From Pseudomonas californiensis (lineage in GTDB: Bacteria > Pseudomonadota > Gammaproteobacteria > Pseudomonadales > Pseudomonadaceae), in the NCBI RefSeq assembly GCF_021147775.1, contig NZ_JAGTPK010000014.1, forward strand, positions 62,001-126,000: DNA of 64,000 nt. The letters are read 5' to 3'. The position numbers and the translations under genes are program-made. The notes under the pieces were generated by a model. The model was not told the DNA's origin. It made no database searches and saw only the letters and a list, made by a program, of their open reading frames with translations. This document shows, piece by piece, positions 27,816 through 37,500 of the stretch (its first letter is position 1; every line of letters starts with the position of its first letter).

Positions 27816-28274
27816 ATGTCTATAAAATGGATCTGCAAACACCACACCGAGCTGAGCACCGAGCAGCTGTATGCCGTGCTGCGATTGCGCGCCGAGGTTT
27901 TCGTGTTGGAGCAGCAATGTCTGTATCTGGACATCGACGGACAGGACCTGACAGGCGACACCTGCCATCTCATGGCCTGGCAGGAAGGTGAGCTGGTGGC
28001 TTACCTGCGCCTGCTCGACCCGATCCAGCAAGGTGGCGATGTCACCATTGGCCGCGTGATCACGGCGCCTTCGATCCGCAGCAAAGGCATCGGTCATGAG
28101 CTGATGGTTCAGGCACTGGAAAACGCCGAACGCAAATGGCCTGACCAGCCGATTTATCTGTCGGCACAGGCGCACCTGCAGGGCTATTACAGCCGCTATG
28201 GTTTTGATCCGATTGGCGAGATCTACCTCGAAGACGACATCCCGCACATTGGCATGCGTCGCGACCTGGAGTAA
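27816..28274 (+). CDS. elaA: GNAT-family N-acetyltransferase, ElaA-like
   Basis: A 152-residue acetyl-CoA-dependent transferase. The ElaA-type beginning is clear (LSTEQLYAVLRLRAEVFVLE, followed by CLYLDIDGQDL), then the acetyl-CoA loop VITAPSIRSKGIGHELM and YYSRYGFDPIGEIYLEDDIP. The acceptor is not known for this family. It is monocistronic; a dispersed repeat begins about 75 bp downstream. Confidence 0.9.
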   Translation: MSIKWICKHHTELSTEQLYAVLRLRAEVFVLEQQCLYLDIDGQDLTGDTCHLMAWQEGELVAYLRLLDPIQQGGDVTIGRVITAPSIRSKGIGHELMVQALENAERKWPDQPIYLSAQAHLQGYYSRYGFDPIGEIYLEDDIPHIGMRRDLE

Positions 28275-28577
28275 TGCGCCAGGTTCCGGCAGCTGCAAGG
28301 ACATCCACACTGGGTGTCACGGACTGTAAACCCGGTAACCTGCGCACTCGACTCAGGTCGCCTTTCGTCCTTGTGGCGACCCACTTTGATGGGGCCGAAG
28401 TGGGCAAAGCCGCAGACTCCGGTTGGGTCCGCCTGCGGCGGATTCCTTCGTCCTGCCCCTGATCCGGCGGTCGCTGGATCAGCGCCATGACTCAGCCTGC
28501 ACCTTGCGTCGCACTCAGTGGTGCAGCGACTGACGGGGGTACAACCGCGCTATTTCGCCATTACATACGGGCTCCGC
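28275..28577. other. 303-bp intergenic region occupied by a dispersed repeat
   Basis: Between convergent genes. Half of it is one copy of the repeat described at 28352-28498. I see no gene; short frames here are repeat-derived. Confidence 0.6.
28352..28498 (+). repeat. Dispersed repeat, copy A
   Basis: Matches the reverse complement of 38707-38846 along nearly its whole length with scattered differences. Shared blocks include CTCAGGTC, GGCGACCCA, TTTGATGGG, GAAGTGGGCAA, TCCGGTTGGGTCCGCCTGCG, GGATCAGCGCCA and ACTCAGCCT. It is non-coding and of a type I associate with Pseudomonas intergenic repeats. Confidence 0.8.
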
Positions 28578-28874
28578 TCAAGGATATCCCAGCACTGTCT
28601 TGATCTGCGGCAGGTGACGGGTGATCCAGTCGCGGTCGATGGCGCCCCAGTCGCTGACTCGATAGCGCCCGGCATGGTTACGTGCGCCATCCTCCTGCTC
28701 GAACTGACAGACGATGTCCAGGTCGGCCAGTGCGCTGATGGTGTCCTGGGCCGTCCGCCTGGGCATGCCTGTCACAGCCATCAGTTCGGGGACGCTGCTC
28801 GCCAGTTGGCAGTCAATCAGATACGCCACGTACAGCCGGCGGTAAAAACTGCTTTTGGTCTTGCTGACCTCCAT
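28578..28874 (-). CDS. Small winged-helix-type protein
   Basis: A 98-residue protein starting MEVSKTKSSFYRRLYVAYLI. A helix-turn-helix is visible at about residues 30-60 (SVPELMAVTGMPRRTAQDTI, then SALADLDIVCQFEQ), followed by a possible wing. The ATG at 28874 is preceded by AAGGA with good spacing; an in-frame TTG five codons upstream is less likely. It starts 11 bases after the metallopeptidase stop, so the two form an operon. The target is unknown. Confidence 0.75.
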   Translation of the reverse strand: MEVSKTKSSFYRRLYVAYLIDCQLASSVPELMAVTGMPRRTAQDTISALADLDIVCQFEQEDGARNHAGRYRVSDWGAIDRDWITRHLPQIKTVLGYP

Positions 28875-28885
28875 CGTTGCATCCT

Positions 28886-29425
28886 TCAAGGCGTTGTTTC
28901 GATAGTCGATTGAGCGACAGGTTGCAGGTCGCGGTACGTCAGGTAGATACGCAGGTCAAATTCCAGTTGGTGATAACCCGGCAGCATGTGTTCGCACAGC
29001 TGGTAAAACGCCTTGTTGTGGTCCGACTCCCTGAAATGCGCCAGCTCGTGGACAACGATCATTCGCAAGAACTCAGGCGCCGCTTCCTTGAACAGGGCGG
29101 CCACGCGAATTTCGTTCTTGGCCTTGAGCTTGCCGCCCTGCACCCTCGATATCTTGGTGTGCAGCCCCAGCGCGCGGTGCGTCAGGTCCAGGCGGTTATC
29201 AAAAAGCACCTTGTCGATGGCCGGCGCGTTACGCAGATGATCCTGCTTCAGCGCCTGGGCGTAGGCGTACAGCGCCTTGTCGCTCTGAACCTGATGGCGT
29301 GCTGGATAGCGCTGCTGCAGGTAGTCGCCCAGTCGACCCTGAGCGATTAACTGGTGAACCTGATCCTGAAGCGCCTGAGGATATGCTTGCAGGTATTTGA
29401 GTGAAGCACGACTGGGCGCATTCAT
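28886..29425 (-). CDS. YgjP-like (M48-type) metallopeptidase
   Basis: A 179-residue protein with the YgjP/WLM-like zinc motif VVHELAHFRESDHNKAFYQL: HELxH at about residue 126 plus the downstream D-H-N-x-x-F motif. No signal peptide is present, so it is probably cytoplasmic. YgjP-like proteins are predicted peptidases; their substrates are not established. The ATG at 29425 starts MNAPSRASLKYL, but no good ribosome site precedes it, and a GTG four codons upstream is an alternative. It is first in an operon with the winged-helix gene. Confidence 0.82.
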   Translation of the reverse strand: MNAPSRASLKYLQAYPQALQDQVHQLIAQGRLGDYLQQRYPARHQVQSDKALYAYAQALKQDHLRNAPAIDKVLFDNRLDLTHRALGLHTKISRVQGGKLKAKNEIRVAALFKEAAPEFLRMIVVHELAHFRESDHNKAFYQLCEHMLPGYHQLEFDLRIYLTYRDLQPVAQSTIETTP

Positions 29426-29455
29426 GAGGCTGGGCACGGTTCAAAAAACCGCATT

Positions 29456-31594
29456 CTACAGCAATGAGCGTCGCTTCAAGCCGGGCAGCTCAGACTGCGC
29501 CGGAAACCGTATAGCGTCTTCGGCGACCATCGGGTGAGCGATTAAAAACCCCTGGACCACCTGACAGCCGCTGTCGGACAACCATTGATATTGCTCGTGG
29601 GTCTCGACGCCTTCGGCGATGACCAGCATGTCGAGATTGCGCGACAGATCAATGATGCTGCGCGCCATGGCAGCTTCACGTGGCGAACCCAGAATATTGG
29701 CAACAAAATGACGGTCGAGCTTCAAGGTATCCAGCTGAAGATTGCGCAGGTGCGACAGCGAACACTCACCCGTGCCGAAGTCGTCAAGAGCAACCCGAAT
29801 GCCGATGTCATGCAATAACCCCAGTTGTTTATGGCTGTGCGTCAGGTTGTGCACCAGCGAACTTTCGGTGATCTCGACTTCCAACTGACCAGGCTTGAGT
29901 TCGAAGCGGTCCATCGCGCGCTTCAACTCGGATACCAGATTGGGCATGCAGAACTGGGTAGGGCTGACACAGACGCTCAGCACTACATCAGAGGAAAAGA
30001 CACCGCTCCACACCTGACGCTGTTCGGCACCCTGGTCGAAGATCCAGCTGCCGAGCTTGTTGATCAGTCGCGTCTCTTCGAGCAACGGGATGAACAGCGC
30101 GGCAGGTACATCACCCACCGCCGGATGCTGCCAACGCAACAGCGCCTCGAAGCCCCGCAACCTGCCGTCCGCAACATGGATCTGAGGCTGGTAGACGACG
30201 GAAAAGTCCTTGCCATCAATCGCTGTTCGCACGCTTTCTTCAAGCATCAGCCGTGAGCGTGCACGACCGTTCATGTTCTGGTCGTAGAACCGGTATTGCT
30301 GTCGGCCTGCACGCTTGGCTTCATACATTGCGATGTCCGCTGCGCGCAGCAACCCATCCAGATTCGCGCCGCAGTCCGGGTAAGTGGCAATCCCGACGCT
30401 GGCACCCAGACTGATATCTACACCGTCAACCTGGCGGCGGCCTGAAACACGCTCTATCAGCTTCTCGGCGATGTTGGCCGCCTGTTCCGGATAATCCAGC
30501 CCGTCGATGACTACCGTGAATTCGTCGCCACCGATACGAGCCAGCACATCGTAGGGCCGCATGCACTCCTTGAGCTGCTCGGCGACCCAGATAAGCACCT
30601 GATCACCGGCGTCGTGTCCGAGAGCGTCATTGATCTGCTTGAAGCCATCAAGATCCATGTACAGCACCACCAGGTATCTGCCCGATTGCTCGCTGCGCGG
30701 CAGCAGCCCGTCAACCGCCTGGTAGAACCCACGGCGATTGAGCAACCCGGTCAGCGCATCGGTGACCGCCTGCGTTTCCAGCTGCTGATAAAGATCACGC
30801 ACCACCGACATGTCGAGAACGGTCAGCACCATCGCTTTCTGTTCGGCGGGCAATCCGGCACACGACAACGCGACCGGCAATTGCTTGCCCTGAGCAGTAC
30901 GCAGGATCGCGTCATGCACTCGATAGGTGTCGGCCCGGCGGTAATGCTTGTAAAAGCCCGAGTCCAGCCAGTTCACGACTTGCGGCTCAATGATGTAGTC
31001 AAGCACCTGCGTACCGCACAGTTGCTCGACTGTCGCGTTCAACAAGTAGCAGATCGCGGGATTGGCGAAGCTGATCCGGCCTGACTCGTCGACTACCAGA
31101 ATACCCTCGGCAACGTTGGCCAGCACCGATGCATTGAATGCCCGCGCCGCCTCAAGCTCCTGGGAAAGCGTCTGCAGCGCACGGCGATTGCGCTGCTGCT
31201 CCAGCAAAGCCTGCACCTTGGGCTTGAGAATGTTGGGGTCGAAGGGCTTGAACAGATAATCGGTCGCGCCGCTGGCGTAACCTTTCTGCACGGCGTCCTT
31301 GCTCTGTTCGTTGGCCGTGAGAAAAATAATGGGCGTGAGTCGTGTGCGTTGGCTGCCACGCATCAGACGAGCCACTTCGAAGCCGTCCATGCCCGGCATC
31401 TGGACATCCAGCAAAACAAGGTCGACTTCCTGCTCCAACAAAACCGTCAGAGCTTCGATGCCCGAGCTCGCGGTCACAATGTGCCAATCCGTTCTTTGCA
31501 GGACAGCACACATCGTTACCAGATTTTCAGGGTAATCATCTACGACCAATAGTACAGACGAGCCATCATTTGGCTGGGGTTGCGCGCATTCCAT
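29456..31594 (-). CDS. Response regulator with PAS, GGDEF and EAL domains
   Basis: Cyclic-di-GMP signalling protein of about 712 residues. Domain order: receiver (about 12-130; acidic pair VVDDYPEN, phospho-acceptor in LVLLDVQMPGMDGFE, and YLFKPFD), a linker helix, PAS (about 160-275), GGDEF (about 285-445, active motif ARIGGDEFTVVI) and EAL (about 460-695). The EAL domain contains FEALLRWQHP, VALDDFGTGECSLSHL, TLKLDRHFV and VIAEGVET. Both enzymatic motifs are intact. The cognate kinase is not adjacent. The start is uncertain: I prefer the ATG at 31594 (AGAGAAG upstream); one at 31648 adds 18 residues. Confidence 0.9.
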   Translation of the reverse strand: MECAQPQPNDGSSVLLVVDDYPENLVTMCAVLQRTDWHIVTASSGIEALTVLLEQEVDLVLLDVQMPGMDGFEVARLMRGSQRTRLTPIIFLTANEQSKDAVQKGYASGATDYLFKPFDPNILKPKVQALLEQQRNRRALQTLSQELEAARAFNASVLANVAEGILVVDESGRISFANPAICYLLNATVEQLCGTQVLDYIIEPQVVNWLDSGFYKHYRRADTYRVHDAILRTAQGKQLPVALSCAGLPAEQKAMVLTVLDMSVVRDLYQQLETQAVTDALTGLLNRRGFYQAVDGLLPRSEQSGRYLVVLYMDLDGFKQINDALGHDAGDQVLIWVAEQLKECMRPYDVLARIGGDEFTVVIDGLDYPEQAANIAEKLIERVSGRRQVDGVDISLGASVGIATYPDCGANLDGLLRAADIAMYEAKRAGRQQYRFYDQNMNGRARSRLMLEESVRTAIDGKDFSVVYQPQIHVADGRLRGFEALLRWQHPAVGDVPAALFIPLLEETRLINKLGSWIFDQGAEQRQVWSGVFSSDVVLSVCVSPTQFCMPNLVSELKRAMDRFELKPGQLEVEITESSLVHNLTHSHKQLGLLHDIGIRVALDDFGTGECSLSHLRNLQLDTLKLDRHFVANILGSPREAAMARSIIDLSRNLDMLVIAEGVETHEQYQWLSDSGCQVVQGFLIAHPMVAEDAIRFPAQSELPGLKRRSLL

Positions 31595-31909
31595 GCTGCT
31601 TCTCTGTGTAGGGCACGACGCCTGGAGATCAGGAAGACCGTCATACATTTGAAATCACTCTAGCCCCGTCTCAGAAAAAGCAGAAGCAGGCCAGCTCTTA
31701 GCCATCATAAAAGTTCGACCTAACCGACTAACGGTACATTCCCACACGTCATATAAACCCTGCCCTGCAAGAGAAGTGACAGCACTTTGACGTCATTCGT
31801 TCGCCAATTTTTCGTTAACAAATTGTCCTACAACCCGTATAAACGCTGCTCAAACCCTCAACCTAGAGGCCTGGTTTGCTAACAGAAAAATTTTACGGAT
31901 GGACAGAAA
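31595..31909. other. 315-bp divergent intergenic region
   Basis: Holds the promoters of the REC-GGDEF-EAL gene and of the PL7 lyase. A strong sigma-70-like match for the latter is listed separately. No gene seen. Confidence 0.5.
31815..31843 (+). promoter_or_regulatory. Sigma-70 promoter of the PL7 lyase gene
   Basis: TTAACA (31815-31820) and TATAAA (31838-31843) are separated by 17 bases, each one mismatch from consensus. Transcription would start near 31850, about 60 bases before the ATG. Confidence 0.65.
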
Positions 31910-32581
31910 ATGATTGATCTCGACTGCTGGAACCTCAGCATCCCCCTTCATAACCCTCCCGCCACTATTACGACGCGACAGTTGGTACAGGGCTATGACG
32001 GAAAGTATTTCAAGTCGAAATCGGACTCCATTGTGTTCTGGGCCCCCGTAACCGGAACAAAAACCGATAATGCCAAGTATCCCCGCAGCGAATTCCGCGA
32101 AACTTACCCTGATGGAACCCTGCGTAACTGGCTGTACAAAGACGCGAATAACCGCCTGGACGCCAGTCTGGAGATCGATCAGGTGCCTTCGTCCGGCAAG
32201 ATCGTGATCGGCCAGATCCACGCTTACCAAAGCACCGAGCCGATGCTGAAGGTCGAGTATCAATACAAGGAAGACACCAGGAACGGCGACATCGTCGTCA
32301 AGGTACGCAGGCACTACGATGACAATAAAAGCAAAGTCATCAAGATAGCCGAGGGTGTGCCGCTCAATGAGAAATTTCGATATGCAATCAGCCTCAGCCG
32401 TGGCGGCAAGTTGAAGGTCAGCACAGGAAAAGCGGACTGGAGCACCCAGATCAGCGCCAACTGGAGCGACAAGCCTTTGTACTTCAAGGCAGGCGTTTAC
32501 GTTCAGGACCATAGCGGCTATAGCAGCGAAGGTGGCAAAGCCACTTTCTACAGCCTTGATATCGATCACGACAAGGGCTGA
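31910..32581 (+). CDS. Polysaccharide lyase family 7 (alginate lyase-like)
   Basis: A 223-residue beta-jelly-roll lyase. The three PL7 signatures are present: RSEFRET (about 64-70), VIGQIHAY (about 100) and LYFKAGVYVQDH (about 195), which supply the catalytic Arg, Gln, His and Tyr. The QIH form is associated with polyguluronate-active members, although activity must be tested. There is no signal peptide (the start is MIDLDCWNLSIPL), so the protein appears cytoplasmic or non-classically exported. No alginate biosynthesis genes adjoin it. A strong terminator follows, making it monocistronic. Confidence 0.88.
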   Translation: MIDLDCWNLSIPLHNPPATITTRQLVQGYDGKYFKSKSDSIVFWAPVTGTKTDNAKYPRSEFRETYPDGTLRNWLYKDANNRLDASLEIDQVPSSGKIVIGQIHAYQSTEPMLKVEYQYKEDTRNGDIVVKVRRHYDDNKSKVIKIAEGVPLNEKFRYAISLSRGGKLKVSTGKADWSTQISANWSDKPLYFKAGVYVQDHSGYSSEGGKATFYSLDIDHDKG

Positions 32582-32616
32582 CCAACACGCACCTGAGTTG
32601 AACTTTCACCCCGAAA

Positions 32617-32656
32617 ATGAAAAGGCCCGAACTCTTGAAGAGAACGGGCCTTTTTC
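32617..32656. terminator. Strong bidirectional rho-independent terminator
   Basis: AAAAGGCCCG and CGGGCCTTTTT form a long stem around a 15-base loop that itself pairs (CTCTT / AAGAG). A run of T follows on the plus strand and a run of A precedes it. It sits between the convergent PL7 and putP stops and can serve both. Confidence 0.9.
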
Positions 32657-32674
32657 ATATTTGGCTGAAGGGGA

Positions 32675-34162
32675 TCAACTGTTGGCTTTGAAGTCTTTCT
32701 CGGCCGCTAGGAAACGCGCCTGCATCGAAGCCGATGCACCTTTGCCGATCAGGCTGAATACCACGATGGCAATACTGGCGAAGATGAAGCCAGGGATGAT
32801 TTCGTAAAGGCCCATGGTGCTGAACTGTTTCCAGAGCACCACCGTGACCGCGCCGACGATCACGCCTGCCAGCGCGCCGTTGCGGGTCATGCCCTTCCAC
32901 AGCACAGAAATCAATACGACCGGTCCGAATGCCGCGCCGAAACCGGCCCAGGCGTAACTCACCAGGCCCAGAACACGGTTTTCAGGGTTGGCCGCCAGCA
33001 GGATCGAAATGATCGCAATCAGCAACACCATGCCACGCCCTACCCACACCAACTCACGCTGCGAGGCACCCTTGCGCAGATAGGCCTTGTAGAAGTCTTC
33101 AGTCAGAGCACTGGAGCACACAAGCAACTGACAGCTCAGAGTACTCATGACCGCTGCCAGAATGGCCGACAGCAATACGCCTGCAACCCATGGATTGAAC
33201 AGCAGCTTGGCAAGCTCGATGAAAACCCGCTCCGGGTTCTCGGTCACCGGACCGGCAACATCAGGATGCGCAGAGAAATAAGCGATGCCGAAGAAACCCA
33301 CCGCCACGGTGCCACCCAGACACAGGATCATCCAGGCCATGGAGATGCGACGGGCCTTGGCAATCGATTTGACCGAATCTGCTGCCATGAAGCGCGCCAG
33401 AATGTGCGGCTGACCGAAATAGCCCAACCCCCAGGCCAGTAAAGAGATAATGCCGATAAAGCTGGTGTTCTTGAACATGTCGAAGCTGGTCGGATCCTTC
33501 GCCTCGATCGCCAGGAACATGATGTCCACGCCGCCGGTGGCCAGCAGAACGATGATCGGCGTGAGAATCAGCGCGAAAATCATCAACGTGGCTTGCACGG
33601 TGTCTGTCCAGCTCACGGCCAGAAAACCACCGACAAAGGTGTAGGCAATCGTTGCCGCAGCGCCAGCCCACAAGGCCGTTTCGTAGGACATGCCAAAGGT
33701 GCTTTCAAACAGGCGCGCGCCGGCCACGATGCCCGAGGCGCAATAGATAGTGAAGAACACCAGAATCACGATAGCCGAAATGATGCGCAGCAAACCGCTG
33801 TTGTCTTCGAAGCGGCTGCTGAAATAGTCAGGCAATGTCAATGCGTCGCCGTTGTGCTCAGTCTGTACGCGCAGACGACCTGCCACGAACAGCCAGTTCA
33901 GGTAGGCACCGATGATCAAACCGATGGCAATCCAGCTTTCCGACAGACCCGACATGTAGATGGCACCGGGCAAGCCCATCAGCAGCCAGCCGCTCATGTC
34001 CGAAGCACCGGCTGAAAGTGCGGTGACCACACTGCCCAGACTGCGCCCACCCAGAATGTAATCCGAAAGGTTGTTGGTCGAGCGATAGGCCATCAGGCCG
34101 ATCAATACCATTGCCGCGATGTAGATCACAAACGTGATCAAGGTTGGGTTGCTGACACTCAT
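32675..34162 (-). CDS. putP: Sodium/proline symporter PutP
   Basis: Inner-membrane Na+/proline symporter of 495 residues (SSS family, about 13 helices). Diagnostic stretches are SGWLLMGLPGAIYMSGLSES, the sodium-site region around SAGASDMSGW, FVGGFLAVSWTDTVQA, GYFGQPHILARFMAA, and STLSCQLLVCSSALTEDFYK. The ATG at 34162 (MSVSNPTLITF) has AAGG upstream; 39 in-frame codons before it are non-homologous. It faces putA across a 435-bp control region with GTTGCA motifs, as in other Pseudomonas, and should be repressed by PutA when proline is absent. Confidence 0.95.
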   Translation of the reverse strand: MSVSNPTLITFVIYIAAMVLIGLMAYRSTNNLSDYILGGRSLGSVVTALSAGASDMSGWLLMGLPGAIYMSGLSESWIAIGLIIGAYLNWLFVAGRLRVQTEHNGDALTLPDYFSSRFEDNSGLLRIISAIVILVFFTIYCASGIVAGARLFESTFGMSYETALWAGAAATIAYTFVGGFLAVSWTDTVQATLMIFALILTPIIVLLATGGVDIMFLAIEAKDPTSFDMFKNTSFIGIISLLAWGLGYFGQPHILARFMAADSVKSIAKARRISMAWMILCLGGTVAVGFFGIAYFSAHPDVAGPVTENPERVFIELAKLLFNPWVAGVLLSAILAAVMSTLSCQLLVCSSALTEDFYKAYLRKGASQRELVWVGRGMVLLIAIISILLAANPENRVLGLVSYAWAGFGAAFGPVVLISVLWKGMTRNGALAGVIVGAVTVVLWKQFSTMGLYEIIPGFIFASIAIVVFSLIGKGASASMQARFLAAEKDFKANS

Positions 34163-34597
34163 GAGTTCTGCCTTGGCATTGTTTTTATTTGGCACCTGAT
34201 GCACAAGGGAGTTGAAGCCCACCCATGCTTTTGCACCCGACACCGCGCTGACTGAAATCTCGCAAGAGACCCCGGCCAATGACTACGGTTGCACCGTGAA
34301 AATGAATCCTATTAAACATGGCGAACAAGGTGCAACCAATTTCATCCGGCAAGTTGCACCTATCACAAATAAAAAGGTTTTAGCTGCCTAACGCCCTATT
34401 TTAGGGCATTTATCGAGCATTCCCCATCAGAAAGCGCACCGACATCGAACATCCTGTTGCGTTTGCCTAGAACCTTGAACAATCGTTACGAAATATTCTG
34501 CAAAAAAGGTTGCACCCGGTTGCACCTCACCCCGAAGCACAGCTAATCTGCGACAAAGCCGACGCCACACTCACAGTGGCCACATTGAGGACAACAC
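34163..34597. promoter_or_regulatory. putP-putA divergent control region with PutA operators
   Basis: Five GTTGCA hexamers, the core recognised by PutA ribbon-helix-helix domains, occur at 34288-34293, 34331-34336 (reverse), 34353-34358, 34509-34514 and 34519-34524. Most are extended to GTTGCACC. Three lie on the putP side and two just ahead of putA. A cluster this dense is strong evidence for autoregulation by PutA. No other gene is present. Confidence 0.82.
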
Positions 34598-37500
34598 ATG
34601 GCCACCACCACGCTGGGCGTCAAGCTGGACGACCCGACCCGCGAGCGATTGAAAGCAGCTGCCCACTCCATTGATCGGACGCCGCACTGGCTGATCAAGC
34701 AGGCGATCTTCAATTACCTCGAAAAGCTGGAAAGTGGTGCAACCCTGTCTGAACTCGATGGCTCGGCGGCCAAAGACGCAGATGACCGTGGCGATTTGTC
34801 GGAAGACGCTGGCCTGCAATGCTTCCTCGACTTTGCCGAGAGCATTCAGCCTCAATCGGTTCTGCGTGCTGCCATTACCTCCGCCTACCGCCGCCCCGAG
34901 CAGGAAGTAGTGCCCATGCTGCTGGAGCAGGCACGTCTGTCGGTGCCGGTAGCCGAGGCCACCAACAAGCTCGCCGCCTCCATTGCCGAGAAGCTGCGTA
35001 ACCAGAAGAGCGCTGGCGGCCGTGCAGGTATCGTTCAAGGCTTGTTGCAGGAGTTTTCGCTGTCGTCCCAGGAAGGCGTGGCATTGATGTGTCTGGCCGA
35101 AGCGCTGCTGCGCATTCCAGACAAAGGCACTCGCGATGCCCTGATTCGCGACAAGATCAGCAACGGCAACTGGCAGCCGCACCTGGGCAACAGCCCGTCG
35201 CTGTTCGTCAATGCTGCCACCTGGGGACTTTTGCTGACCGGCAAACTGGTCGCCACGCACAATGAATCAGGTTTGACCTCGTCCCTCAGCCGCATCATCG
35301 GCAAGAGCGGCGAACCGATGATCCGCAAAGGCGTGGACATGGCGATGCGCCTGATGGGCGAGCAGTTCGTTACTGGCGAAACCATCGGTGAAGCACTTGC
35401 CAACGCCAGTCGTTTCGAAGCCAAGGGCTTCCGCTACTCCTACGATATGCTCGGCGAAGCCGCGCTGACCGAACACGATGCGCAAAAATACCTGGCCTCG
35501 TACGAGCAGGCGATCCACTCCATCGGCAAGGCCTCCCACGGTCGCGGCATTTACGAAGGCCCGGGCATCTCGATCAAGCTGTCGGCGCTGCACCCGCGCT
35601 ACAGCCGCGCCCAGTACGAACGTGTGATGGAAGAGCTTTACCCGCGCCTGCTGTCGCTGACCCTGCTGGCCAAGCAATACGACATCGGCCTGAACATCGA
35701 CGCCGAAGAAGCCGACCGCCTGGAGCTGTCGCTGGATCTGCTTGAGCGCCTGTGCTTTGAACCGCAACTGATCGGCTGGAACGGCATTGGCTTCGTGATT
35801 CAGGCCTACCAGAAGCGTTGCCCGTATGTGATCGATTACGTGATTGACCTTGCCCGACGCAGCCGTCATCGCCTGATGATCCGTCTGGTAAAAGGCGCGT
35901 ACTGGGACAGCGAGATCAAACGTGCACAGGTCGAAGGCCTGGAAGGCTATCCGGTGTACACACGCAAGGTTTACACCGACGTGTCGTATATTGCCTGCGC
36001 CCGCAAGCTGCTGGCCGCGCCAGAAGTCATCTACCCGCAGTTCGCAACACACAACGCCCACACGCTGGCGGCTATCTATCAGATCGCCGGACAGAACTAC
36101 TACCCTGGCCAGTATGAGTTCCAGTGCCTGCACGGCATGGGCGAGCCACTCTACGAACAGGTCGTGGGCAAGGTCGCCGATGGCAAGCTGAACCGTCCAT
36201 GCCGGGTTTATGCACCGGTCGGCACTCATGAAACCCTGCTGGCCTACCTGGTGCGTCGCCTGCTCGAGAACGGCGCCAACACATCATTCGTCAACCGTAT
36301 CGCCGACCACTCCATTTCCATTCAGGAACTGGTAGCCGATCCGGTCAGCCAGATCGAGCGCATGGCCACGCAAGAAGGTGGCTTCGGTCTGCCACACCCT
36401 CGGATTCCATTGCCGCGTGACTTGTATGGTGCCGAGCGCGCCAACTCCAGCGGCATCGATATGGCCAACGAACACCGTCTTGCGTCACTGTCATCGGCGT
36501 TGCTGGCCACTGCGCACAATGACTGGAAGGCGGCACCGATGCTTGGCTGCCCCGTCAGCGAAGCCGCAGCGAGCGCAGCTCTGAACCCGTCAGATTTGCG
36601 TGACGTTGTCGGTCACGTTCAGGAAGCCAGCCTTGAAGATGTCGATAACGCCATCCAGTGCGCCTTGAGCGCCGGCCCGATCTGGCAGGCCACTCCACCG
36701 GCCGAGCGTGCAGCCATTCTCGAGCGCGCTGCGGACCTGATGGAAGGCGAGATCCAGCCATTGATGGGCCTGCTGGTCCGTGAGGCAGGTAAAACCTTCA
36801 ACAACGCCATCGCCGAAGTACGCGAGGCGGTGGATTTCCTGCGTTACTACGCCGTGCAGGCGCGTAACGACTTCAGTAATGACGCCCACCGCCCACTGGG
36901 TCCGGTGGTGTGCATCAGCCCGTGGAACTTCCCGCTGGCCATTTTCAGCGGTCAGGTTGCCGCCGCTCTGGCAGCAGGCAATCCGGTGCTGGCCAAACCT
37001 GCGGAACAGACCCCGCTGATCGCCGCTCAGGCAGTACGCCTGTTGCTCGAAGCCGGTATCCCTGAAGGTGTGGTGCAACTGCTGCCGGGTCGCGGCGAAA
37101 CGGTCGGCGCAGGCCTGGTCGGTGACGAGCGCGTCAAGGGTGTGATGTTCACCGGTTCCACCGAAGTCGCCCGCCTGCTTCAACGCAATGTCGCCGGGCG
37201 CCTCGACTCACAAGGTCGCCCTGTCCCGCTGATCGCTGAAACCGGCGGCCAGAACGCAATGATCGTCGACTCGTCGGCGCTGACTGAGCAGGTGGTCATC
37301 GATGTGGTGTCCTCGGCGTTCGACAGCGCCGGTCAACGCTGCTCGGCGCTGCGCGTGCTGTGCCTGCAGGAAGACTCGGCAGACCGCGTCATCGAAATGC
37401 TCAAGGGCGCAATGGCTGAAAGCCGTCTGGGCAACCCGGAGCGACTGTCCGTGGACATCGGCCCGGTAATCGATGCCGAAGCCAAGGCAGGGATCGAGAA

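Noticed and set aside
34190..34208. TTGGCACCTGATGCAC as a sigma-54 promoter
   Set aside because: The GG to GC spacing is two bases short of the -24/-12 rule and it points away from the nearest gene start.
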